64,000 nucleotides of DNA from the NCBI GenBank assembly GCA_002794785.1, contig NBBA01000001.1, positions 2,170,001 to 2,234,000 on the forward strand, read 5' to 3'. This DNA comes from Coniferiporia sulphurascens (taxonomy: Eukaryota; Basidiomycota; Agaricomycetes; Hymenochaetales; Hymenochaetaceae). The notes under the pieces are model-generated. The model was not told the DNA's origin. It ran no database searches and worked only from the letters and a program-made list of their open reading frames with translations. The position numbers were made by a program, and so were the translations under genes. Below, in pieces: positions 1 through 11,125 of the stretch (the stretch's first letter is position 1; each line of letters begins with the position of its first letter).

Positions 1-751
1 CGGGTTCGCGATCCGGAATGACTAGCTCTGGTTTTAGCAGGAGTCCATCGATAGTATGCTGGGAAGCTTGCTCGACCAGTGAAAGCGCAAGCTGGCAGAA
101 ACGCAACTGCTGTGCGGCAGGCGGCGATATTCGGGAGCGGGGCTGTGATGATATGGGGAACAGTTGTTTGATTGCGGACTGTTCGCAGAGTTAAAAAAGG
201 AAAGAAAGAGCGATGAAGAGAAGAACAACGAACTCGGTAAACCCGGAGAGAATGTTCATTTGACTCCTTCAGAAGTGTCCGCAGCGAGTAGGAATCTGAC
301 TGCGCTTTGGAACTCGATGGAGAAGATGGGGCTTTAATACCCAGGACATCGTCTAAGGGAAAAACACGGTCGAGGAGGCCTTGTGTGTCAACCCTGTCGT
401 TTATGTTAGTACCAGACCATGTGTAAGGAGAGAAAAAAGACCAGCAGAGCCCACTGACATTTCCAAGATATCTAGAATTTTCTGAGCGTCATCGTCTTTG
501 AGCGGTGAATCGCCGGCAAGCGGTGGGTGTTCGGAGACCCTAGTTTCCTCATCTTTCACTGTGACGTCCTCGTCGTCGCTCCGAGACTGTTTTGCTGTGG
601 GGATATCATCCGAGTCAAGGCCAGAGGTGCGCTTGCGCTTTTTGGCCGGAGACTTGACCTGGCTGGTGGACGGCGAGATGCTGTGAGGCTTGTCCTTTTC
701 GTCTTCTCTCCTGTCCTGTGTGGAGGCTGCAGAGCGGGTAGTGCGCACCAT
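1..751 (-). CDS. Hypothetical nuclear-type protein, 3' end beyond the window
   Basis: I do not recognise the family. The ATG is at 751-749 and three exons read in one frame: 459-751, 243-393 and 1-178, separated by introns with GT...AG ends (394-458 and 179-242). The N-terminal ~95 residues are polar and low-complexity, with a basic patch (SPAKKRKRT) that looks like a nuclear localisation signal, followed by an acidic Asp/Glu stretch. The second half is helical and leucine-rich (motifs LLDRVFPL, RFCQLALSLVEQ). The reading frame is still open at base 1, so the C-terminus is missing. It is transcribed divergently from the mL43 gene. The gene is probably real because the frame stays open across two introns; nuclear location is an inference from composition only. 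Confidence 0.6.
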
Positions 752-1147
752 GGCGAGGGAGGCTAGCTCGCGGGGAGCACGAGTAGGGGTGTGAACAAGC
801 GCAGGAGTAGAGCCTCCAGCTGGGGTGTTTGCGTAGAGAGAGAAAAGGGCGACGGGCGGGGGAGGAGGGAGGAAGGGAAACCGAGTCGAGGTGCTGGATT
901 AGTGTAAGTAACGCGTCGTGGTCCGCGTCGCGTCGCGCGAGAGGACGTGCGAGTGCTGAAGACCCTGCCAGTGCCCGCCTCGGAACCCAGGCGCAGCTCG
1001 CCGCCCTTTCAATCTCCGTCGCTGTCTACCGGTGGCGCCGTCTGTGCCGTGTCGCCACTCTTTCCTTTTGGAGGCTGCTTTTACAGCTCCGCCACGCAGA
1101 TCCTTCACAAGCGTAGCTCTGCGCCTCGCATCGACACATCGACGGCC
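752..1147. other. Intergenic, divergent promoter region
   Basis: 396 bases between two divergent start codons. It is purine-rich on the plus strand around 830-890 and GC-rich near 930-1110. No clear TATA box is visible. ORFs crossing it are frame shadows running into the mL43 gene. Confidence 0.5.
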
Positions 1148-1654
1148 ATGCGTATTCCCCGTCTCCCCCCGGCCACACCCGTCATCAACAAGGCCAGCCT
1201 GCTCGCAAAGCCGTCGAACGGCCACGCCGCCTTTATTCCGCAGATTCGCAAGCTCGTCTTCGAGTACTGTGACCTCTGGCCGTCCTCGACGAATCTGCGC
1301 ACCTATATCTTTAACCATGCCGAGCAACTCGCCCGCGAAAATCCGCACGTCGAGTTTGTCGTCAAGCAGCGTCCCTCGCGCGAACCGGTAATCCGTGGCT
1401 TCTACTGTGCGTTACTTTTGTTCACTCTTTCCGCTCAAACTTTTTCCCTAACGTCAGGCGCAGTAAACAACCGCGACAAGGTCATTGGCCTGAAAGGCTA
1501 CGAAGTAACACAGATCCAGCAGAAAGTTCAAATCCTACTCGATTCGTCTGGCGCAAAAATCGTCCCGTTGAAGCGGAAGACCGTGGTTAGCACGACGGAG
1601 GCGGCAAGAGGCATTTGGAGTGGATTCCACACTCCTGAACCGTACAAAATATGA
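1148..1654 (+). CDS. MRPL51: Mitochondrial large-subunit ribosomal protein mL43 (MRPL51 family)
   Basis: A component of the mitochondrial large ribosomal subunit, made in the cytosol and imported. The start chosen is the ATG at 1148 (MRIPRLPPAT). Upstream codons in this frame are open but have no family resemblance. Exon 1 is 1148-1406, an intron lies at 1407-1457 (51 nt, a multiple of three, hence open in raw translation), and exon 2 runs 1458-1654, giving about 151 residues. The protein shows the thioredoxin-like L51/S25/CI-B8 fold signature: the segment IRKLVFEYCDLWPSS near residues 33-48, then the NPHVEFVVKQRPSREPVIRGFY strand region interrupted by the intron, then NRDKVIGLKGYE. The length fits fungal mL43. 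The exact splice donor (1407 or 1411) is uncertain. Confidence 0.88.
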   Translation: MRIPRLPPATPVINKASLLAKPSNGHAAFIPQIRKLVFEYCDLWPSSTNLRTYIFNHAEQLARENPHVEFVVKQRPSREPVIRGFYCALLLFTLSAQTFSLTSGAVNNRDKVIGLKGYEVTQIQQKVQILLDSSGAKIVPLKRKTVVSTTEAARGIWSGFHTPEPYKI

Positions 1655-2049
1655 ATGCGTTGCAGTGGGCGTTGCGGTCACTGCATCCCCTTTTGCGACT
1701 GGGCGCTGTCGTTTTACAGCCTTTTTCTGTGCGGACTTCCACCGATCTACCCGGCTTACCTCGCGTCTCAGCGCTATTGAGGAAATGAATCGACCGCGCA
1801 AGGATCTCACGCCAATAGAGGGCGGCATAATTGTACACTATTCAAGGAGCTTATTTTGTCCTTTGGCTTTAATCAAAGTATAATTATAGCGAGATAGATC
1901 AGAATCCGACGAGTAACAGGTATACTTTTGTCGTGGATTTGCGGGAGGAAATGACACATACGCGAATAAATACATTAATCCTATATATTGTCCATCCATT
2001 CCTTCCAAAGAGTCGCACGAGATTCTAAAGGCAAATTAGCGTCCATTGC
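1655..2049. other. Intergenic between convergent genes
   Basis: 395 bases holding the 3' flanks of mL43 (plus) and of the next gene (minus). The stretch around 1870-2000 is AT-rich, as expected for fungal 3' UTRs. No other feature is seen. Confidence 0.5.
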
Positions 2050-4360
2050 TCAACGCGCCGCCATCTCAGAGTCGCATGTGAAGGTCGACCGTTTTGCTTG
2101 TAAGTGCTTGGGCAAACCGGCGTTGAGCGCCATCCGTTCAAGGGGTATCGGCAGGGGACAGATATAATAGGGTTCCAGTGTCCCAAAACTCTCCCGTTCT
2201 GAGTGGGCCTCCGTGATCAGCACATTCTGCCCAAATTGTTGAACACGTCTGTGCGCCTGTCCGGTAGGCAAATTGAGCCTGACATGCGCAATATCGCCTT
2301 CTCCACTTTCCTCCATGCCATAAGGGAATACATTGCGGGTCGTCGGCGTAAGATACTCGGGGCGAGAGCGGGACGCGGATGAAAATGCGTTATTAAACAT
2401 GGCTCGACTGTTCCGAACTCGCTGCTCCGTCAGAACGCGGTCATTTTCTTCCTCTTCGTCGGTAGGTATCTCATCTCCATCAGCATTGAGACGTGCTTTG
2501 ATCAAGTGAACTATCAGGATCATGAATATAACAGAAACGATGAAAATACTCACCCCATCCACGCCGTCTTCTTGTCACGGCGGCAGGCGTCTCTCCGGCA
2601 TTGAGCGGAGGCAGGTCAGGGAGGCGATCTGGTCTGGTGTGTGCGCGGTTTTCCCGGCGTTGGAGTCTACCGAACTCGGTCCCAGATGAGCTATGGTTCG
2701 TCGTTTCGTTCTGAAGGTGCGGATGTTGTACCAAAGCGTTGCTTTCTTGAAGACGGTCAGCAACAGACAACCCCCCTCCAGTGATCCTCGACGAAGCCGG
2801 CACAAAAATCGAGTCAGCAAAATCATCGTCATGGGTCCACCATTCGTCAGTATGTATGCGATGCACCTGCTCATCCCCGTTCGCATTGACTCGCCGCCGA
2901 GTCCTATACGTCCGTCCTTCATCCCTCTCGATAATGTCGCGATAGCCATTTTCGCCAGCCGCGACTTCATCGGGATTAAAAGAAAGGTAAGTGAATGGAT
3001 CGCCTTCTAATTCCCTATCGGCAAAAGCTGCCGCAAGGCGTCGGTCCCTCGACGTATTAGATAGTGCATTTGAGATACGATCCAAGCGCTCCCGCATCTC
3101 CCGCATGCGCAAAGAAGTTATTGCCTGGCGTTCATCCGTCTCACGCCCCGGCGAACTGACGGCACCAGGAAGGCTGGTGTCACCACCGACTTCAGACAGG
3201 CCGAAAGAAGTGATCGACCGTAAGGGGGGAAGAGGTAGCCCATCATTCCACAGTCTCCGTTGTCCCCTTGCTACCCCCCTGGAAGCCCCCAGATGATTAT
3301 GTGCACTCATGCGATCCATTGAAACATCGACCTCCGTCTCAGAGCCCTCGCTATCATCAAAAATGCGATCGTGCACATCACGATCAAGACGCTGCACACG
3401 TTGGGCGGGAACAAGTGCTAATCGAGGCCGGCTGGTAGGAATGCGAGAAGTACTTGTACTGCCTGAGACAGTACGAGGGGGGTAGAGGTGATCAGACAGA
3501 GCTGGCCTGGCAGGCGCCCGCAGACGTTGATCCGCAAGCGTCACCGCAGTTGAAGACCCGGATGCTGCCGCCGCCGCTCGCGAAACGACGCGCCTGCCGA
3601 GGGTCGTGCTCGCCGGATCATCATCACGATTGGCTTCTTGTCGACGATAGACAGTAACACCCTCACTGAATGGATTACTATTCCGCCTAGGACGTATGAA
3701 TCTGCCAGAAGCAGCATTTGACGTTTGTGTGTGAGGGGGAGTGAGTGAGCGCGATACATAGGTTGGAAGAGCTGTTGGACCTCGAGAAAACGTGGTAGAG
3801 CCTTGAATGCCAGCCGCTACTTCTTCGATAGCTTGTCGCAGTGTGGAGACCTGGCTATTAGCTCTGGCAGCCTGTAACTCGCTTGCGGTCCTATTTGTGA
3901 TATTTCGTATGATGCTGGCTGCACTCCTGATATATTGTGGAAGCGTAGCGCCAAGTTCGTCAAGCCTATTCCGAAGAGCATCTGGATCAAGCGCCGAAAG
4001 GTCATCATCATCGGACAAGATGATAGCAGTATGAGAAGGCCCAAAATCATTCTCTGCGCCGCCTACTGGAGGACGTTGGGTGGGGGAAGTTATAGTCCTT
4101 CGGACAATCGACCCGTTCGCCTCTAAATCCTGTAACGTGTTGCGAATATGTTGCAGACGGTTTAGAGCATCTTCAAGAGCGGCGGACGCGGCTCTGAAAC
4201 TGGATTGCGTAGCACCGAGGCTAGAAGCTCGCCTTGGCCTGACTTCTTGAGTGTGCTGGCTGGGTGCGGACGACTCTTCACCAACACGAGCGGCTTCAAA
4301 CCATGGATCAAACACTGGTATCTCGTCTCGTTGCTCGCGATCTCGATCGGACGGTCGCAT
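2050..4360 (-). CDS. Large disordered Arg/Ser-rich protein of unknown function
   Basis: Family not recognised. The start is ATG 4360-4358 (MRPSDRDREQ). Exon 1 is 2554-4360, and a 58-nt intron at 2496-2553 joins ...RRRRGW to ARLNADGDE in frame. Exon 2 ends at 2050, for about 750 residues. The N-terminal half is Ser/Thr/Arg-rich and probably disordered. A predicted helical segment lies near residues 60-95 (AALEDALNRLQHIRNTL) and another near 160-215. The more ordered C-terminal third holds the motif DPFTYLSFNPDEVAAGENGY, a tryptophan-rich patch (DEWWTHDDDF) and a basic RRRR stretch before the intron. There is no signal peptide, membrane segment or catalytic motif. Conservation cannot be judged here, so any function would be guesswork. 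Confidence 0.7.
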
Positions 4361-5148
4361 GACCTGAGAGAGAGAGAAACGCAGCGAGTAAAGCAAAAGA
4401 GACGTCAAGAACCGACGCGTGCAGTGCGCGTATAGTAATAGCAACGGAAGAATGACCACGGTAAAAGGACAGGTTGTAGTAACAGGTCAGTGTTGCACAG
4501 CTGGGTCAACCGTTGCCGCACACGTCGCTGCCTTCCTTTTCACTTTTCTTGCTTGTTCCAACGGTCCCAGTGTGTTGACGAAATGAAGAAAACGCAAGTG
4601 TTGGAGGCGCAGTGGCCCTAATATTAATGGCTGAGGTCATAACCGGCGGCGCGTATGTAATCCATTTTGGAGACAAGGTGCGACCCATTTCAAGTTTCAG
4701 CCTTGAGCTTAAGCTTGTCCCAGTAAGTTGCTCATAAAGCATCATATTACTTTAGTACACCAAATGTTTACAGAGTCAGCCACACACCGATTGGCGGCAC
4801 CATGCAACGAACCTCGGCAAGGTACTAGCACTCTCTCGAAACAACTCGTGTTATAATGACCACATTACAGTTAATTCAGTCATTTTCTGCATTCCATGAG
4901 GGAAGCTGCAAATCAACTCCGGCCCGGGTTCTTCAAGGCTCGCATCGCGGAATGGAGAATTGACTAAGAGCAATTCCGATATTGCGCGGCCCGACTGTGT
5001 CAGGTAACTTATTTACACCTATATCTATCAACTAACTCTTCTTTCCAATTTGTTATGCAGATATTCCCATGATAAACTAGCAATACAGACGCGTTTACTG
5101 CAGGCGGACGCCTAAAGCCAACTACACGCCATACTCCTTACACAGTCG
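4361..5148. other. Intergenic
   Basis: 788 bases upstream of the disordered-protein gene and downstream of the small Tyr-rich gene. Short ORFs here (for example minus strand 4506-4745) lack family resemblance, domains and good starts. Nothing else is supportable. Confidence 0.5.
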
Positions 5149-5502
5149 TCACTTAGAGCCGCCACTCGGGGGAGTGTAAGAAGCGTTTCCACTGCCATCG
5201 TTGTAGTACTTGCTGCCATCCGAGTTGCTGTAGTAATAGCTACCATTTGCTAGGCAAGATTGGTATGCGCTTAAGGTGACCCATCGTTCATTGGGCTGAA
5301 CGATACAATACTCACAATTAGAATAGTGATATGCGTTCTGGTTGGGAGCCGAAGACCCGTAGTCACGAGAGCAGTAATGGTTGCCCTGCAGATATGATGT
5401 GAAGTGTTCATGATCTCTCGCGGAATTGGCGGAAAACCATGTACTGGCGCTCACCTGTGAGTTGGTGCCAGAACTCTTATAAGAATAGTCCTTCCCAGAC
5501 AT
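5149..5502 (-). CDS. Small Tyr/Ser/Gly/Asn-rich protein
   Basis: A 117-residue single-exon protein of unknown biochemical role. Translation is taken from ATG 5502-5500 (MSGKDYSYKS), which has a good A-rich context; the frame extends upstream only with a non-ATG codon. About half of all residues are Ser, Tyr, Asn or Gly. The C-terminal third is a loose repeat of Tyr-Tyr-(Ser/Asn)-(Asn/Asp)-Ser-Asp-Gly-Ser (around GSYYYSNSDGSKYYND) ending in SYTPPSGGSK. A cysteine-containing middle (NHYCSRDYGSS, NCEYC) is also present. There is no signal peptide or membrane segment. A TATA box lies about 180 bases upstream. I recall similar small Tyr/Ser/Gly-rich proteins from agaricomycetes, but cannot verify this here. 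Confidence 0.7.
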   Translation of the reverse strand: MSGKDYSYKSSGTNSQVSASTWFSANSARDHEHFTSYLQGNHYCSRDYGSSAPNQNAYHYSNCEYCIVQPNERWVTLSAYQSCLANGSYYYSNSDGSKYYNDGSGNASYTPPSGGSK

Positions 5503-7854
5503 TGTGTACTTCAAGACAAGTGGAAGCTGCAGGTGATAGTAACGAACTCTGTGAGGCTCAGGCTATCGGTGGGGAGAAGGGGAACCGGGAAGGCACACAT
5601 ACAACGGCTGGCCTGACGAAGTGATGCTATGAGAAGAGAGAGTGAAAGCCTCAATCTTGCGGCGACTGCAGGCTGGGGGAGCCTTTATACCGGGTGGCAA
5701 TAATCCATGTGACCTTATCATGCACATGAAGATTATTCAGACCGGTTTAAACAGACTCTTTCCGAGCCCCAGATTTACTAGGGCCTGACCTTCTCCATTT
5801 TTGCGCGATAACATGGTCCTCCGAGTTGACGGAGTAAGGGTTCAGTGATATCATAGGAGTGTCTTACAGCCCTTGTTGTTTTTCCTCTTTTTCGCAACCT
5901 TCAAGTTCTTTATCTGGCCCGGGAATTGAATAGTAATGTTCCATGGCTCCGCCTGCTAGGGTGCGTTTGCCGAAACGTGCCGGGTTCAACCGCACTTCAA
6001 CAAGTTACTGCCAAAGTTTCCGGGCCGACAGACACCGAGCCCTACCGGTACTCACAGTTCTCTCGTATCCCCACATACTCTGTGCGAGTAACCAGGTAGT
6101 ACTAGGTACTGTTAGATCTCAGCAAGCCTTGAATTCGTGGCGCCTTTCGAGTATCATCCAGGTATGGTCACGCGAGATACTGTAACCCGAGCGCGCATAC
6201 AGGCAGTAACAATTCCACGAAAAATATTTCTAACTCCGAGCGGCCGAGCCGTTCGGCATCATCAAGCTCACATTAATATTCCAATAGCCCGAAGTACCTG
6301 AGTTACGTCGATATCATGGCTTACTACTACTAACTACTAACTATTCTCAAAATATGACGGACAATCTTACAAGGCGGAAGACGGCGACCGAAAATACTGA
6401 CCTTGGACTGCGTACTCGATTCCCAACAACTTCACTCGTTATCGGACTTTTGCGAATTTGTGGACGGCGGTTATTACAAGTATCTTCATTCTTATCTCTG
6501 GCCACCAAACGCATAAAACAATACACCATTGAAACATTTTACCGCGCGTAAGCAAAGTGTCAACATTGACAGCCCGGCGGAGTTTAGCTAAAAGCTCGAC
6601 CTTCTCGTACTACTTTAAATTTAATTCAGTTCTTATTAAAAAGGGTGACGACAAGAAACAACAAGGTAAAGAAAAGAAGAGTAACTATTAAGGATGCTAT
6701 ATAAGGGCCAGGAAACAAGGCCAGAAGCGGACAGCTACAGATCAGTAAATTCGATAGGTTCTTTAGGAATAGGAGGTTTGCTTCAGAACGGGCGCGGGCT
6801 GCGGGACTGACGGAGAAGCGTCTCTCTCCGGTGGGGAGCGTATGTACAATTGTTCCGTTGGGGAAAATGTACGTCGTGCTGTAGTCCGGGTTTTTTTTGT
6901 ACATGCTCCCATCCACTGTTTTTATTTAGGATGAGAGCGAGTGTATCATTAGTGGTGGCCTAGATCGGGTGGCAGTAAAGGAGGAATAATCGTACAGTTA
7001 TAATACCAGAACGTATTGGGGTTGACTCCAAGAGGACTGTACTGAACCGAAAGCCACGAGTCTCCCTATTATCATATTATTCGTCAGTTATTTTCACACC
7101 AGTAGCCCTTTCAGCACACACATTTTTGTTACACCCCGACTTAGTGACGACGAAGTTCCCGTACTCATCCAATCCAGAATGTCCTACGAGTTGTATCATT
7201 CTCTTGGCTCGAGTCCGAGCACCCGTTTTCCTGCTCTGAAGAGGGGCACAATTAATGTGGAACCCGTCGTGACGTGTGGGCACTATCACTGCGGTGAGCT
7301 GCAGTGAGGGGTCTGCTTGACGGGTCATACACGAAGACCCTAAGTTATGTATCGAGCGTTTAGCGCCAGCCGAACTCCTTAAAGATAGTAATACTATTAT
7401 TAAGTCATCCCAGGACCCAGGGCACAGGCGGCAGAAGCCTGCTGCGGTACATGTACACGGCATGAATTCTGCGCCTCAAGGCAGTCTTGGGTCAGCTGGA
7501 CGAGAGTTTGATGTCCACTTTTCCAAGTAAAGCATCACAATTCACAATTGTCACAGAGCACCTTTAAGAAAGGAAACTAACTTCTCCAATGCAAAATGCG
7601 GCCGTATCACCCCATTCACGAACAACGAAATTTCTTTTCAGTCCGCTATTTTCGCATGGGAAAACTTGCATAGCATCGGGCATCACCGCCTTGGAACAAC
7701 CTGTAACCGTGCTGTTGGCGATGCAAGAGATGGGGTTTCAGTCAACAGTGTTATGCGGAACTTGTAATGTTGAGAGCTAGTATATACGAAAACAATTGTG
7801 ATGATCCTGCAAATACAATATCGAGTTATCAGTTTGGAAGGTGTAAACAAAACC
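5503..7854. other. Gene-poor intergenic region
   Basis: About 2.35 kb without a convincing gene, apart from the TATA box at its left end. Minus-strand ORFs at 6626-6904 (ending in a hydrophobic, possibly membrane-spanning tail) and 7077-7463 were examined. They have no recognisable domain or splice-supported extension, and the first starts at an internal ATG only. The sequence is of mixed composition with AT-rich patches near 6590-6680. It could be decayed transposon or regulatory DNA. Confidence 0.4.
5684..5689 (-). promoter_or_regulatory. TATA box of the small Tyr-rich gene
   Basis: TATAAA on the minus strand, embedded in a GC-rich stretch (GGTATAAAGG), about 180 bases before the chosen ATG at 5502. 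That leaves room for a 5' UTR or a short 5' intron. Confidence 0.5.
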
Positions 7855-10679
7855 TCAGAAACACATGTCGTCATCCTCGAAGAAGGCTTTCATTGTCTCC
7901 TCGTTATCCATGACCTGTAGGATAGCCTCCTCCTCTTCTTCATCGAGCTTCCGCGCAAGGTCTGCATGCCACTCTAGGACACGCGGGTGCGCCATTACTC
8001 TATGGGTGCATAAAATATTTAGCGAATGTGCGTAGTCGGAAACCAATGAATATACGAACTTGCTCCTATCAAAATTCAACACCTGCAAAGTTTCCATATT
8101 GGTAGCTCGTGAAAGTGCAACATACGCTTAGATAGACGGTTTTTAAAATTCTTCTTGGGGAGGGATGGTGTGGATACAGCATAGATACCTTGGCCTTTTT
8201 CAAATGTTCTTCCTAGGTCCACTTTCACGCGCTCGATTGTCTGTCCTTGTGATTTGTGCACACTCAAGGCCCATGCCAAGATCAATGGCACCTGGTCTCG
8301 TCTAACCTCCATTTCTCCATTAACATTCTCCACAGAGAACTCAAGGGGAACGCAGAGGACCTCGCGCCCGTTTGTAAAGCGAACGAGAGGCCAAATTCGG
8401 GCACCGCCCGATATTTTGTCCATTGCTCGATCACCAACTCCTGTCTCCCTTTTATTTTGAGCAGAAGAATGGCCTCTCGACTTGCCGTTTGGATCTTGAG
8501 AGTTGTCGACTTTGGCGATCTCAGTCGCATCCTTTTGAGCTTCAGCAAAACTTTTGAAGGCTACAACTTTACCAATCGAACCGTTTACGAGACTGCCTTG
8601 TACCAGATTCTATACAGCCTCACACGTGAGAATCTGGACTTCCAAGGAAAGTGTGGAACAAAGCCGGGCATACTTTGATTAACATTACCTGTGCACCCAC
8701 CTCAATTACCACATTTTCAGTAAATGACCATACTATACCATCCATGAGTCAGCATACCTTCAAAGTGAACGATTTAACTGCGACAAGCCTGTCGAGGAGC
8801 TTTTCAGCCTGTTGCGAGGTGATTGGACGCCCACGTATATCAATTCCAGGAACATCAGAAGACACGTATGTATGTGAAGGCTCGGGAAGACTTGACAGAC
8901 GACTGGCGTTCGCTGCTTGAACTTCTCGACGGAGAGGAAATCTGCCAAGCCAAATGGCATGACCGTCAAATCTGTTCACACAACCGCATAGAAATCGGAC
9001 ATTACGGACAATTCTGTCGGCTCGATTCCGTCGTCATAAACAACCGATCGACAAAGAGCAGCGAAACACTTTGCACTGTCATCATCTAGTCTCCCATATC
9101 TCATTTCGTCGAGCATACGGACAAACGCTTAAATGTTGGCCTCGTCATTAGCATTTCGATAAGCTGTTGGAGAAAGGAAATTCGGGCGCACTGCGGTCTT
9201 TCTGTCGGAAAACCTTATTTAATACGATGGGCGTTCCTATGCACGAGTCCCAACAGCTAGCATCGAAGGCAAACACGACCGGTAACTGCACACCATCATG
9301 CAAATCGGGGACCGGCGGCAGTTGGCAGAAATCACCCGATAAAACCAGCTTGACGCAAGTGCTAGTTAAGTTCAGAAAATTTAAAGTCTCATGCAGAGGG
9401 CGGACCTGTATTCCACCAAATGGCCGATTGTTCTCACGAATTTGGCGCGCGATACTTTCCTAGAATTTGTAACTGTATAAGTAAGTTAAGTAAGTGTCCA
9501 AGGGACAGAAATTCACCCACAAGCTTGTCAAACAATACCCCGTCAATCATCGAAACTGATTAGTACAGATTAGTTTCTCTCATCATTCGCTTCGCCTTTA
9601 AAAGTAATGGTACTTTCGTCTATGACCAGAGTCCGGGTGTTCCGCCATCTGTTCCACGCAAGACCCTTTTGTCTTGTAATCTTATTTACGAGCTTTTTTA
9701 CAGGCTCCTTCCCCAGACCGATTCCAGCAAACGAGTGAAGTGTCGTCCCACCGATATTCACTGCCGCAATACCGGTAGACGCGGTTACGTAAACTCGTCC
9801 TGAGTCTTCTGACTGTTCGCCGAGAACGTTGATAATTGCCCGCATAAGAACGGACTTACCGGTACCTGTACAATTTGGTTTAATACACACCAGGGTGCCA
9901 GAATTTGAAACTACCTGCAGACCCTGTGAAAAAAATATTTTCACCTCTCCTGGCGCGCTCAAGAACCTGGAGTTGCTGGCCCGTTAGGATAGGTCTTCCA
10001 CCGAGTTCGTTCCTTTCTACGGACTCCGAAACTGAGCCATTCTTGTCTGAGTCATTCATGTCTCCCCAAGCCACAGAATCATCTGCCTCGCCTTTCAGAA
10101 TGAGAATGGGAATAGAAGAGGAACTAGCCGTTGTTTCCGAAATTCGGCACCGAAATATGTTTTCCGAACAATACTCGGGAAGCTGGGCCTCATTGTTGCC
10201 TTCCCGGAGGAACTCGGGCTGGACCAAATTCTGGTCCGCTTCATACATATTTAGGAGAGAAGGCGTCGTGGGCGCAGAATCGCAAGGTGAGAGCGATTGA
10301 AATACACCGTCTGAAACATTGTCCTTCTGAATATCCTTAGCCTATCCTTTAGATAATTGCCACGTACTCGTTGAAATCCATTCTTGTACCCAACTCTGAG
10401 CTTCTTCGGAAGTCACGAAGCCTTTGTATTGGGAATTCGGGTACCCATTGACCTTCAATAAAGCACGCACTTAGAACAGCTACAATACGATGAGGCTGAA
10501 TGGTTCTCACGGCTGCCTGGCACTGCCAGATTTTGTAATTAGCGGTTGTTCACAGTGAGCACTGGCAGGTCGACAGCCTGAATATGTAGGTAGGTACTCA
10601 CGTCCGGCCAGCTCCGGTATACCTTTGGGCCGTCAAGTCCGACACGAACTCCGTAGTACTTCTTGCGGTTGGCAGTCAT
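7855..10679 (-). CDS. Viroplasmin (RNase H1-N)-PIF1 helicase fusion
   Basis: Predicted ATP-dependent 5'-3' DNA helicase of the PIF1/RRM3 family with an N-terminal RNase H1-type hybrid-binding (caulimovirus-VI/viroplasmin) domain. Fourteen exons restore one frame of 678 codons: 10602-10679, 10511-10522, 10390-10452, 9915-10335, 9615-9865, 9521-9555, 9406-9459, 9192-9348, 9010-9127, 8758-8941, 8674-8700, 8189-8609, 8056-8126, 7855-7999. Residues 7-48 carry [17 protein letters not shown], then CQAAVNGYP and QYKGF, typical of the viroplasmin fold. The helicase begins near residue 165 with Walker A (GSAGTGKS, split by an intron). Then come VTASTGIAA, Walker B (VIDEISMID), [24 protein letters not shown], and the C-terminal [13 protein letters not shown] and YVALSRATN motifs, so all core motifs are intact. 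Helicase splice joins are each supported by restoring family motifs; the exon 3/4 join (10336-10389) is least certain. It is not part of a Helitron here, since no Rep domain is seen. Confidence 0.85.
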
Positions 10680-10981
10680 TGGAGAGTCGTAAAGTACATG
10701 TTGCGATGTAAGAGAGGATCGTACTGGGGACGCTGTGCGTTTTAACTTTGCGACGGAACGCGACACCGCAGTTGCGGGCTCGGCGCCTAACGCGCGTGTT
10801 CAAGTCTACTAATAGTAGCAGCCTACCTACAGTTGAGAGCGCTAAAAGGCGCCGCTCTGCCGAGACCGGGATTACGAAGTTGATGGGCGCTAATATTATG
10901 TCACATTACCTTATACGAAGTTTAAATAATATAAATTTTATTTTTAATCATTTAATATTGAGTGACAAATTTCCCAAGGGG
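10680..10981. other. Intergenic, 5' of the PIF1 fusion and left flank of the LINE
   Basis: 302 bases. The part near 10890-10970 is strongly AT-rich. The frame upstream of the PIF1 ATG stays open to a GTG at 10766, but no ATG is present there. Nothing else is seen before the LINE's target-site duplication. Confidence 0.45.
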
Positions 10982-10995
10982 ACCCCCCCAGGAGT
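10982..10995. repeat. Left target-site duplication of the LINE
   Basis: ACCCCCCCAGGAGT, 14 bases, repeated exactly at 19742-19755 just after the A-rich LINE tail. Length and position fit target-primed reverse transcription. Confidence 0.85.
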
Positions 10996-11125
10996 CATCC
11001 TCCTTGTCCTCTAACCACCACCATCTAGGTAGTCTTTCGAGCACTTTGCCCTCTATGTCTGATCAACAACAACAACAACAATCCCCCTGTCCCATTGATG
11101 GACTTTTCACATCCCCACCATTTCA

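Noticed and set aside
6626..6916. Minus-strand ORF with a hydrophobic tail
   Set aside because: No ATG at its start (first ATG is internal), no homology recognised, no splice support. Possibly chance.
7855..10340. The helicase region first looked like a frameshifted pseudogene
   Set aside because: Every apparent frame break is flanked by GT/AG splice signals, and joining them restores family motifs and an exact codon count.
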